A DNA stretch of 9,141 nt from Pseudomonadota bacterium (GCA_017881285.1 JADGRD010000102.1:1-9141), one strand, 5' to 3'; positions 1-6,573 are shown, counted from the stretch's first letter. Notes: generated by a model from the sequence alone, not told the origin. Translations and numbers: made by a program.

Positions 1-1
1 A

Positions 2-1426
2 ACCGTGGGGACTGGGGGGGCTTCCGGAACGGGAGGTGCGGCCGGGAACGGTGGCACCGTAAGCGCGGGCGGTGCCACGGGTACGGGCGGCGTCGCAGGC
101 ACAGGTGGCGTCGCCGGAGCGGGAGGCACAGGCGGCTTGGGCGGTGCAGGTACGGATGGCGGCGTGGGTGGCAGAGGCGGCACGACCGGAACCGCCGGCA
201 CAACTGGAACCGGTGGTGCTGGTGGTAGGGGTGGCACGACCGGAACCGCCGGCACGACCGGGGCCGGCGGCGCCGGGGGTAAAGGTGGCACGACCGGAAC
301 CGGCGGAGTTGGTGGCACGGGCGGCTCGACGATGGTCGGGGCCACGCCGCCCATGGGTTGGAATTCCTGGAATACCTTCAACTGCAACCCGAGTGAGTCG
401 CTGGTCAAGGGGATTGCCGACGCCATGGCTTCGAGTACGAGCGGCATGGCGGCGGTTGGATATCAGTACGTGTGCATCGATGACTGTTGGATGAGTGGCC
501 GCGACTCGAGCGGAAACCTGCAGGCGGATACCTCCAAGTTCCCGAGCGGCATCGCCGCACTGGCCGACTACGTCCACGGCAAGGGGCTCAAGCTGGGAAT
601 CTACGAATCGCCCGGCGCCACCACGTGTGCGGGCAAAACTGGAAGCCAAGGACACGAGACACAAGATGCCCAGTCCTTTGCCAAGTGGGGCGTCGACTAC
701 CTGAAGTACGACCTTTGCTCCGGACAAAGGAGCAGCTTTGCGACGATGAGCAATGCCCTCAAAGCTACCGGCCGCCCCATCTTCTACAGCATCAACCCGG
801 TCTACGGTGGGGGTTCGTGCGTACCGCCCAACTGCGAGGTCGATGAGGTGAAGTACACGAACATGTGGCGCATCGGCTTCGATATCACGAACACCTGGGC
901 ATCGTTTACGGGCCTTATCGATACGGACAAGCCGTTGGCCCAGTACGCTGGCCCGGGACACTGGAACGATCCCGACATGCTCGAGGTAGGCAGGGGGATG
1001 TCCGCCGATGAGGATCGCTCACACTTCGGCATGTGGGCGATCTTGGCAGCGCCGCTCATCGCCGGCAACGACATCCGCTCGATGAGCGCAACCACGAAAG
1101 CCATCCTGACCAACCCGGACGTAGTTGCGGTGAATCAAGACCCGCTAGGCAAGCAAGGCACGCTGGTCGCGACGCCGGGCACGAACTTGCAGGTGTGGTC
1201 GAAGGAGATGAGCGGAACCAACGCGCGCGCGGTGGCTCTGTTCAATCGCTCGGGCAGTACAGCTTCGATGACGGTCCAGTGGAGCCAGATCGGCCTTCCA
1301 GCCGGCGCTGCCACGGTTCGGGATCTGTATGCCCAGAAGGATCTCGGCTCATTCACCGACTCCTACACGGCGAGCAGCGTCCCGTCGCACGGCATCGTCA
1401 TGCTGAAGATAACCAGCGGCCCCTAG
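2..1426 (+). CDS. GH27 alpha-galactosidase-like secreted glycosidase with Gly-rich linker (5' partial)
   Basis: Glycoside hydrolase family 27 enzyme, expected to cleave terminal alpha-D-galactosides by a retaining mechanism outside the cytoplasm. The frame is open to the left edge, so the GTG at 5 is probably internal and the real start and signal peptide lie outside. Counting from that GTG, residues 1-109 are a Gly/Thr/Ala linker, about 113-385 the (beta/alpha)8 domain and about 390-470 the C-terminal beta domain. Visible motifs are PPMGWNSWNTF (115-125), the DDCW substrate-binding pair (159-162), YLKYD with nucleophile D236, WRIGFD with acid/base D293, WNDPDMLEVG (320-329) and NQDPLG (377-382). 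By recalled alignment with rice alpha-galactosidase, both disulfide pairs are kept (C127/C161 and C208/C238). Odd: the Cys-Glu-Trp of the galactose pocket is replaced by Asn-Pro-Val (264-266), so exact substrate is uncertain; related GH27 activities such as beta-L-arabinopyranosidase are possible. The gene converges on murG and is probably unrelated to it. Confidence 0.9.
   Translation, partial: TVGTGGASGTGGAAGNGGTVSAGGATGTGGVAGTGGVAGAGGTGGLGGAGTDGGVGGRGGTTGTAGTTGTGGAGGRGGTTGTAGTTGAGGAGGKGGTTGTGGVGGTGGSTMVGATPPMGWNSWNTFNCNPSESLVKGIADAMASSTSGMAAVGYQYVCIDDCWMSGRDSSGNLQADTSKFPSGIAALADYVHGKGLKLGIYESPGATTCAGKTGSQGHETQDAQSFAKWGVDYLKYDLCSGQRSSFATMSNALKATGRPIFYSINPVYGGGSCVPPNCEVDEVKYTNMWRIGFDITNTWASFTGLIDTDKPLAQYAGPGHWNDPDMLEVGRGMSADEDRSHFGMWAILAAPLIAGNDIRSMSATTKAILTNPDVVAVNQDPLGKQGTLVATPGTNLQVWSKEMSGTNARAVALFNRSGSTASMTVQWSQIGLPAGAATVRDLYAQKDLGSFTDSYTASSVPSHGIVMLKITSGP
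176..331 (+). repeat. 54-bp in-frame tandem repeats encoding a Gly/Thr-rich linker
   Basis: The 14-mer GGCACGACCGGAAC recurs at 179, 233 and 287, an exact 54-bp period. In protein this is an 18-residue unit starting GGTTGTAGTTG at linker residues 58 and 76, with a diverged, partial third copy from 94. Two basic residues, R75 and K93, close the first two units. Upstream (5-175) the linker is also Gly-rich but less regular. It most likely acts as a flexible spacer between an N-terminal anchor or domain outside the window and the GH27 domain. The repeat probably grew by slippage or unequal recombination. Confidence 0.8.
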
Positions 1427-1457
1427 CGGGATCTACTTTCCACACAGGACGACGACA

Positions 1458-1473
1458 GTCGCGTGACCGCGAC
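1458..1473. terminator. Small hairpin in the convergent intergenic gap (possible terminator)
   Basis: GTCGCG-TGAC-CGCGAC is a perfect 6-bp stem with a 4-nt loop, lying 31 bp after the stop codon of the GH27 gene in the 94-bp gap between the two convergent genes. No T-run follows it on either strand, so it is at best a weak or factor-assisted terminator. In DNA of this GC content such a stem can also arise by chance. Confidence 0.25.
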
Positions 1474-1500
1474 CGGGATCTCCGGCCCCTTCCCCGCCAC

Positions 1501-1536
1501 CGACAACCAAACCGGCGCGCTCACCGGCCGCGCGCC
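1501..1536 (-). terminator. Possible intrinsic terminator at the end of murG
   Basis: Read on the - strand, GGCGCGC (1536-1530) and GCGCGCC (1520-1514) form a 7-bp perfect stem around a 9-nt loop that contains the murG stop codon TGA. The transcript then runs into GGTTTGGTTGTCGG, which is moderately T-rich for this DNA. The position, at the last gene of the run and facing a convergent gene, fits termination of the dcw transcript. The interrupted T tract makes it a weak candidate. Confidence 0.35.
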
Positions 1537-2615
1537 AGGTCTTCCAGGCGGTCGGCGATGTCCTGCGCGGCCCTTGGCCGGGCCAGGCCGCGCATCGCCG
1601 CGCTCATGGCCGCGCGCCTGTCGCGATCCCGCGCTAGATCCTTGAGCAGGGTCGCCAGGTCTAGCGCGCTGGCCTTGCGCTGGTGGAGTACCAGCGCCGC
1701 ACCGGCCTCGGCGAAGCGCGCGGCGTTCTTGCTTTGGTGGTCGTCGGCGGCGGTGGGCAGCGGCACGAGGATCGCGGCCCTCCCGGCAATCGCCAGCTCG
1801 GCCAGGGTCAAGGCGCCCGCGCGCGCCACCACCAGATCGGCCTGGGCATAGGCGGCCGCCATGTCGTCGATGAAGGCCGTCACCGTTACCCGACCGCCCA
1901 GAGCGAGCGCCTGGTAGCGTCCGGTCATGCGTTCGAGATCCGCGCTGCCCGTCTGGTGAACGAGGGAGAAGTCGATGCCTGCCTGGGCCAGCAAGGGGGC
2001 CGCGGCCACGACCAGCTCGCTGACCGCGCGCGCCCCCTGGCTACCACCGACTACCAGGATGCGCAGCTTGTCCGCCGACGGCGACGCCGCGGCTGCCCCT
2101 GCGAGGGCCACGACAATCTTGGCGCGCACGGGATTGCCCAGTTCTCGAATCTTGCGCGATGGAAAGAACCGCTTGGCGTCCTCGAAGGCGATGAAGACCG
2201 CGGCCACCAGCTTGCCGAGCACGCGATTGGTGATGCCGGGCACGCTGTTCTGTTCCTGGATCGCGGTCGGATAGCCGGCGAGCACGGCGGCCAGCACCAG
2301 CGGACCCGAGGCGTAACCGCCCACCCCGACCACCACGTCGGGCCGGAATCGGCGCAGGATCGCGAAGGAGCCAAGGATGGCCAGGGGCAAGCGCAGCAGT
2401 CCACGCAGGGTGCCCACCAAGCCCATGCGCTTGAGCCCACTCACCTCCAGGGTTTCGAGGGCGTAGCCGGCCGCCGGCACGGCGCGGGTTTCGATGCCGC
2501 GGCTGGTGCCCACGAAGAGAACCTCGCCCTCGCCGCGCCGGACAATCTCCTCGGCGAGAGCGATGCCGGGAAAGAGATGGCCGCCGGTACCCCCGCCCGC
2601 AACCAGCAGGCGCAC
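1521..2615 (-). CDS. murG: MurG, UDP-GlcNAc:lipid I GlcNAc transferase (lipid II synthase)
   Basis: Peripheral inner-membrane GT28-family glycosyltransferase that transfers GlcNAc from UDP-GlcNAc to lipid I to make lipid II. The 364 residues match the usual family length of about 355-365. Motifs in order are the N-terminal glycine loop GGGTGGHLFPGIA (7-19), GVGGYASGP (97-105), QEQNSVPGITN (120-130), GNPVR (160-164), the second glycine loop GGSQGAR (190-196), HQTG (220-223), RAGALTLAE (265-273) with the conserved Glu, and DDHQSKNA (291-298), covering acceptor and UDP-GlcNAc binding domains. The GTG start at 2615 puts the first glycine loop at the normal distance from the N terminus. It lies 1 bp after the ftsW stop (TGACGTG), with GAGGTG about 7 nt upstream as ribosome binding site, so translation is probably coupled to ftsW. 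It is the last dcw gene here: no murC follows. Confidence 0.97.
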   Translation of the reverse strand: MRLLVAGGGTGGHLFPGIALAEEIVRRGEGEVLFVGTSRGIETRAVPAAGYALETLEVSGLKRMGLVGTLRGLLRLPLAILGSFAILRRFRPDVVVGVGGYASGPLVLAAVLAGYPTAIQEQNSVPGITNRVLGKLVAAVFIAFEDAKRFFPSRKIRELGNPVRAKIVVALAGAAAASPSADKLRILVVGGSQGARAVSELVVAAAPLLAQAGIDFSLVHQTGSADLERMTGRYQALALGGRVTVTAFIDDMAAAYAQADLVVARAGALTLAELAIAGRAAILVPLPTAADDHQSKNAARFAEAGAALVLHQRKASALDLATLLKDLARDRDRRAAMSAAMRGLARPRAAQDIADRLEDLARGR

Positions 2616-2616
2616 G

Positions 2617-3891
2617 TCACTTCACCTCGACCACGACCCGCACATCGGATGCGCCGTTGCGCCGGTTCTTGGACCGAGCGCGCACCGTGCGCAGCGACTG
2701 CCACAAGGTCATGCGCGAGGGCTCGGGTGCGCGCGCCGAGATGTTGGCCAGCACGCCGGCCATGAACAGACTCATGACCAGGGCCGTGCCACCGTAGCTG
2801 ACGAAGGGCAGGGGCAGCCCCTTGGTCGGCATGAGCCCGAGCACGACGCACATGTTGACGACGGTCTGCAGGGCGAAGAGGCAGGTGATGCCAAAGGCCA
2901 GGTAGCAGCCGTAGGGATCGCGCGCACACAGCGAAGCGCGCAGACCGCGCCACACCAGGACCGCGAAAGCAATCAGCACGGCGAGCACCCCCACCAGGCC
3001 CAGCTCCTCGCCGACCACGGCGAGGATGAAGTCGGTGTGCGCCTCGGGCAGGAAGAAGAGCTTCTGATGGCCCTGGCCCAGGCCCTGACCCCACACACCG
3101 CCCGAGCCTACACTGATGAGCGACTCGTAGAGCTGGTAGCCGGTGTCGCGCCGGTACTGCCAGGGGTAGAGGAAGGCCAGCAGCCGCTTCACGCGCCAGG
3201 ATTCGCCGGTGATGAAGACCTTCCAGCCGATGGGCGCGGCGAGCAGGACGGAGAGCACGATGTAGCTCGTGCGCGTGCCCGCCACGAACATGAGGCCGAG
3301 GGCGGTGACGCCGATGATGACCGCGGTGCCCAGGTCCGGCTGCTTGAGGAGGAGCCCGAGAAAGACCCCGGTCATGAGCAGGGGTGGCAAAAAGCCCATG
3401 GAAAACTCGCGCACCTTCTCCGCCTTGCGCGCGAGCAGCACGGCGAGGTAGAGGACGAGCGCGAACTTGGCCAGCTCCGAGGGCTGGAAGGACAGCGGCC
3501 CCAGGCGAAACCAGCGAACCGCGCCGTTGATGGCGGGCCCGAGCTTGAGGACCGCGACAAGCAGGGCCACGGCGAGGAAGAGCAGCGGGTAGGTGATGCG
3601 CCGGTAGGCGGAATAATCCAGGCGGCAGCCGACGAGAAAGGCGAGCAGCCCGGCGGCCGCGTAGATGGCCTCGCGCTTGAGAAAATACGTCCAGTCGCCA
3701 TAGGTCTTGGCCGCGAAGACCGCGCCCGCGGAGAAGACCATCACGATGCCGAATCCGGTCAGCGCGAGTACGGCGGCGACGAGCAGTACGTCCGGGCCCT
3801 CGGACGCGAGCAGCGAGGACTCGCCCAGCTCCTTACGCAGGTCGCGCTTGCGCAGGGGCAGCCAGCCGGCGATACGCTCGCGTAGGGTCAC
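2617..3891 (-). CDS. ftsW: FtsW, SEDS-family septal peptidoglycan glycosyltransferase
   Basis: Polytopic SEDS membrane protein that polymerises lipid II at the division septum together with its class B PBP partner (FtsI). Of 424 residues, the first 30 or so are a basic cytoplasmic tail, followed by about ten hydrophobic segments starting near 34-56. SEDS signatures are GAVRWFRLGPLSFQPSELAK (123-142), KQPDLGTA (183-190), the loop GSGGVWGQGLGQG (262-274), LPEAHTDF (281-288) with the catalytic Asp at 287 (equivalent to the essential Asp of FtsW/RodA), and PTKGLPLPFVSYGG (355-368). The PEAHTDF context and position in the dcw run favour FtsW over RodA. The start is GTG with GGGAG 6 nt upstream. 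The C-terminal tail (about 390-424) is again basic. Unlike its neighbours it is separated from the gene before it (murD) by 157 bp, which form a palindromic element that includes this ribosome binding site. Confidence 0.96.
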   Translation of the reverse strand: MTLRERIAGWLPLRKRDLRKELGESSLLASEGPDVLLVAAVLALTGFGIVMVFSAGAVFAAKTYGDWTYFLKREAIYAAAGLLAFLVGCRLDYSAYRRITYPLLFLAVALLVAVLKLGPAINGAVRWFRLGPLSFQPSELAKFALVLYLAVLLARKAEKVREFSMGFLPPLLMTGVFLGLLLKQPDLGTAVIIGVTALGLMFVAGTRTSYIVLSVLLAAPIGWKVFITGESWRVKRLLAFLYPWQYRRDTGYQLYESLISVGSGGVWGQGLGQGHQKLFFLPEAHTDFILAVVGEELGLVGVLAVLIAFAVLVWRGLRASLCARDPYGCYLAFGITCLFALQTVVNMCVVLGLMPTKGLPLPFVSYGGTALVMSLFMAGVLANISARAPEPSRMTLWQSLRTVRARSKNRRNGASDVRVVVEVK

Positions 3892-3904
3892 GGGTGACTC
3901 CCTT
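3892..3904 (-). promoter_or_regulatory. ftsW ribosome binding site inside the palindrome stem
   Basis: On the - strand AAGGGAG (3904-3898) is a good Shine-Dalgarno sequence, ending 6 nt before the ftsW GTG (3891-3889). It decides this start. The GGGAG part is also the right-hand side of the outermost stem of the palindrome: it can pair perfectly with CTCCC at 4048-4044, just after the murD stop codon. In mRNA the site would be sequestered unless a ribosome or other factor opens the stem. Confidence 0.6.
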
Positions 3905-4052
3905 CAGAAATCCGGCCGTATTTGGCCGCCGATCCGCGCCTCCCGCTTCGTTGCTCCTCGGTTACAGGGCTACGGCCATGCGCCCTCGTCGCGCCTCGCG
4001 GGCGGCGCGGCTTGGCGGCCTCGGTACTGCCCGTATTTCTGGCGGGAGTCAC
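3894..4052. repeat. 159-bp long imperfect palindrome (MITE/REP-like) between murD and ftsW
   Basis: The murD-ftsW gap folds on itself. Outer arms 3894-3917 and 4029-4052 pair at 20 of 24 positions; each begins GTGACTCCC and then has CAGAAAT and CGG in register. After a small internal loop (6 against 8 nt), inner arms 3924-3946 and 3998-4020 pair at 20 of 23 positions, including GGCCGCC with GGCGGCC. The 51-nt centre (3947-3997) holds AGGGC (3966-3970) facing GCCCT (3982-3986). The sequence GTGAC appears as a direct copy at both borders (3887-3891 and 4048-4052), like a target duplication. No transposase is encoded. A 54-codon GTG-initiated frame (3888-4052, - strand) covers it exactly, but only 37 of 54 codons end in G or C, against 33 of the first 37 in ftsW, and AGA, AGG and CGA occur, so coding is doubtful. 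Inferred to be a small non-autonomous insertion; other copies were not looked for. Confidence 0.7.
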
Positions 4053-5458
4053 TCGTCGATCTCCGTGTCGACGCGGATCTTGTCCGAGGTGCTGCTGATG
4101 AGCGTCTGGACCGCAATGCGGAAGACCTCGGCGCGGTGGGCGTAGTCGCGGTACATGTCGAAGCTGGAACAGGCCGGCGAGAGCACCACCGCGTCCCCGC
4201 GCTCGGCCATGCCCGCGGCGAGTTGGACGGCCTCGTCCATGTCGGCCGCCATTTCGACGGGCACCACCCCTTCCAGGGCCTGGCGGATCTGGGAAGCTGC
4301 CTCGCCGATGAGTACCGCGGCCCGCCCTTGCCGCTTCATGACCTCGGCCAGAGGCGCGTACGAGCCGCCCTTGTGCTTGCCGCCGGCGATGAGCACCACC
4401 TTGCGCGGGAAGCCGTCGAGCGCCGCGACCACGGCGCCCACGTTGGTGCCCTTGGAATCGTCGTAGAACTCGATGTCGTTGAAGTCGCCGACCAGCTCCA
4501 TGCGGTGCGGGAGCGGCCGGAAGGCGACCAGGGCGGAGCGCGCCTCGGAAGGCAAGGCGCCGAGAAGGCGGGCCGCGACGAGGGCGGCCAGGGCGTTTTC
4601 CTGGTTGTGGCGCCCGACCAGGCCGGGCAACTGCGCGGGGTAGTACTCGACGGGACCCCCGGGCAGGCGCACGCACAGCGAATCGCCGTCGACCCAGCCA
4701 CCGACGGCCAGCGCCTGGTGCGTGGAGATGAGAACGCACCGGCTGTGGATCTTGCGCGCGGCAGTTTCGACGTTGGGATCGTCGATGTTGATGACCGCGA
4801 AGTCCGACGCCGTTTGCGCGGCGAAGATGCGCTGCTTGGCATCGATGTAGCTGTCGAGATCGGGATAGCGGTCGAAATGGTCGGGCGTGATGTTGAGCAG
4901 CACCGCGACCTGCGGCCGGAAGGTGCGCGCGGTCTCGAGCTGGAAACTCGAAACCTCGACCACGGCCGTCCCGCCCTCGCGGCCGGCCGGGGTGCCCACC
5001 GCCTCGGCGAGGGGCGTGCCCAGATTGCCGCCCACGAAGGTCGGCCGGCCGTTGGCGCCGAGGATGGCGCCGCACAGCGTGGTGGTCGTCGACTTGCCGT
5101 TGGTGCCGGTGATGCCCACCATGGTCGATTCGATGAACCACGAGGCCAGCTCGATCTCGCCCGTCACGAGCGCGCCCCGCTGGGCCGCGACTGCGATGGG
5201 CGGCAGAGGCGGCACCCCCGGCGAGACCACGATCATGTCCTGGCCCTCGAAAAGCGCGGCCGGGTGGCCGCCCAGCTCGCGATGCATCGAAGGGGGCAGC
5301 AGGGCCAGCTCGGATTCGAGGGCAGCCGCCGGCTTCGCGTCGTTGACCGTCACCCTCGCGCCTTTGCCAGCGCACAAGCGCGCCGCCGCGATGCCGGACC
5401 GCCCGAGGCCGACGACGAGGACGCGTTTGCCCGCCAATTTGCGCTGGGGTGACTGCAT
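4049..5458 (-). CDS. murD: MurD, UDP-MurNAc-L-alanine:D-glutamate ligase
   Basis: Cytoplasmic ATP-dependent Mur ligase adding D-Glu to UDP-MurNAc-L-Ala, the second peptide-building step. The 469 residues are within the normal range. Domain 1 opens with a Rossmann-like VVGLGRSG (15-22), domain 2 holds the P-loop GITGTNGKSTTT (115-126), EVSSFQLE (168-175), NITPDHFDRY (189-198) and GRHNQENALAA (282-292), and domain 3 has LPHRME (316-321), YDDSKGTN (332-339), AGGKHKG (358-364) and LSPACSSFDMYRDYAHR (426-442). The EVSSFQLE and SPACSSFD forms distinguish MurD from MurC, MurE and MurF. The ATG start at 5458 overlaps the mraY stop by one base (TAATG), with AAGG 7 nt upstream. The stop TGA at 4051-4049 lies inside the first arm of the downstream palindrome, so the terminating ribosome would sit on that stem. 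Confidence 0.97.
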   Translation of the reverse strand: MQSPQRKLAGKRVLVVGLGRSGIAAARLCAGKGARVTVNDAKPAAALESELALLPPSMHRELGGHPAALFEGQDMIVVSPGVPPLPPIAVAAQRGALVTGEIELASWFIESTMVGITGTNGKSTTTTLCGAILGANGRPTFVGGNLGTPLAEAVGTPAGREGGTAVVEVSSFQLETARTFRPQVAVLLNITPDHFDRYPDLDSYIDAKQRIFAAQTASDFAVINIDDPNVETAARKIHSRCVLISTHQALAVGGWVDGDSLCVRLPGGPVEYYPAQLPGLVGRHNQENALAALVAARLLGALPSEARSALVAFRPLPHRMELVGDFNDIEFYDDSKGTNVGAVVAALDGFPRKVVLIAGGKHKGGSYAPLAEVMKRQGRAAVLIGEAASQIRQALEGVVPVEMAADMDEAVQLAAGMAERGDAVVLSPACSSFDMYRDYAHRAEVFRIAVQTLISSTSDKIRVDTEIDE

Positions 5459-6573
5459 TAGCGAACCTTCAAAGTCAGAAGCAACCCTACGATGGCGCAG
5501 AAAAACGAAACGATCCAGAAACGCACCACAATGCGGGATTCCGGCCAGCCCTTCTTCTCGAAGTGATGGTGGATGGGCGCCATGAGGAAAATGCGCCGCT
5601 TGGTCGCCTTGTAGTACCCGACCTGGATGATGTCGGACAGCGCCTCGACGACGAAGATGCCGCCGATGATGGGCAGCGACAGCTCGGTCTTGGTGGCCAG
5701 CGCCACGAAGCCGATGGCACCGCCTAAGGCCAACGCGCCGACGTCGCCCATGAAGACCTGCGCCGGGTGCGTGTTGTACCAGAGGAAGCCGATGCCCGCG
5801 CCGACGATGGCACCGCAGAACACGACCAGCTCGCCTGCGCCCACGACGTGCGCCATGCCGAGGTAATGCGCGATGTTGAAGCCGGCCAGGGTCTGGCCGG
5901 CGGCGTAGCAGAGCAGCATGTAGGTGAAGGCCGCGACGATGACCGGACCGATGGCCAGGCCGTCGAGCCCGTCGGTCAGATTAACCGCATTGGAACAGCC
6001 CACCACCACGACGACCAGGCCGACCAGGGAGTAGATGAGCAGCGGGACATGGATGCGGTGATGCTCGAAGTTGAGCAGGGGCAAGGCGAGGCGATCGGCG
6101 ATCCCGGGCTGGAGCCCGCCGCCGTAGAAGAGCCAGACCACGGCCACCGCGCCGACGAGGAACTGCACGACCAGCTTGAGCTTGCCGGGCACCCCGCGCT
6201 TGTTCTTCTTGACGATCTTGAGGTAGTCGTCGACGAAACCCAGGGCGCCGTACCCGACCGTGACGAAGAGCGCCGGCCAGACCAGGGGACTCGTGAGGTC
6301 GCACCACAGCACCGTGCCGGTGACCAGCGCCATGATGATGAGAGCGCCGCCCATGGTCGGCGTGCCCTGCTTGCTGGCATGGCCCGCCGGCCCGTCCTCA
6401 CGGATGACCTCGCCGAGCTGCCGGGCCCGCGCCCGGCGAATGAACCAGGGCGCCACCAGAAAGGTGATGGAAAGCGACGTCAGCGTCGCGAGCATGGCGC
6501 GGGTCGAGACGTAGCGGAAGACGTTGAACGCCCCCACCTCGCCGCGCAGCATTTGAAAAAGGTGAAAGAGCAT
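5458..6573 (-). CDS. mraY: MraY, phospho-MurNAc-pentapeptide translocase (lipid I synthase)
   Basis: Integral membrane enzyme that transfers phospho-MurNAc-pentapeptide from UDP to undecaprenyl phosphate, giving lipid I. It has 371 residues (family about 360) and about ten hydrophobic segments. Conserved cytoplasmic motifs are KQGTPTMGG (68-76), FVDDYLKI with the Asp pair 115-116, the NAVNLTDGLDGLA box (195-207), FMGDVGALALGG with Asp277, and APIHHHFEKKGWPE with the His triad (332-345). The usual Ser after MGDVG is Ala here, a mild change. The ATG at 6573 gives an N terminus (FNVFRYVSTRA, 16-26) that lines up with known MraY proteins. It begins 3 bp after the murF stop and ends in a TAATG overlap with murD, so it is almost surely co-transcribed and translationally coupled. 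Its product is the substrate of MurG two genes downstream. Confidence 0.97.
   Translation of the reverse strand: MLFHLFQMLRGEVGAFNVFRYVSTRAMLATLTSLSITFLVAPWFIRRARARQLGEVIREDGPAGHASKQGTPTMGGALIIMALVTGTVLWCDLTSPLVWPALFVTVGYGALGFVDDYLKIVKKNKRGVPGKLKLVVQFLVGAVAVVWLFYGGGLQPGIADRLALPLLNFEHHRIHVPLLIYSLVGLVVVVVGCSNAVNLTDGLDGLAIGPVIVAAFTYMLLCYAAGQTLAGFNIAHYLGMAHVVGAGELVVFCGAIVGAGIGFLWYNTHPAQVFMGDVGALALGGAIGFVALATKTELSLPIIGGIFVVEALSDIIQVGYYKATKRRIFLMAPIHHHFEKKGWPESRIVVRFWIVSFFCAIVGLLLTLKVR

Noticed and set aside
5..7. GTG at 5 as the true start of the GH27 gene
   Set aside because: The frame stays open to the left edge with the same Gly/Thr-rich composition, and an exported protein of this kind needs a signal peptide that is not present after this codon.
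1683..2765. 360-codon open frame on the + strand opposite murG
   Set aside because: Antisense to murG, whose substrate-binding loops are all present; the + frame shows only biased composition.
2494..3885. 463-codon open frame on the + strand opposite ftsW
   Set aside because: Antisense shadow of ftsW, rich in Gln/Glu/Gly/His with no domain; the FtsW motifs in the other strand are decisive.
3962..3979. Five-codon ATG frame (MAVAL) inside the palindrome on the - strand, as a possible leader peptide
   Set aside because: Too short to judge. There is no series of codons suggesting attenuation, and such frames are expected by chance.
3888..5375. 495-codon frame on the - strand overlapping murD in another frame
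   Set aside because: Within murD it is an Arg/Gly/Ala-rich shadow. Only its last 54 codons fall in the murD-ftsW gap, and these are treated as a separate finding.
3707..5452. 581-codon open frame on the + strand opposite murD and ftsW
   Set aside because: It is antisense to two clear genes, has a low-complexity His/Arg/Gly/Ala-rich product without recognisable motifs, and arises from the strong codon bias of GC-rich DNA.
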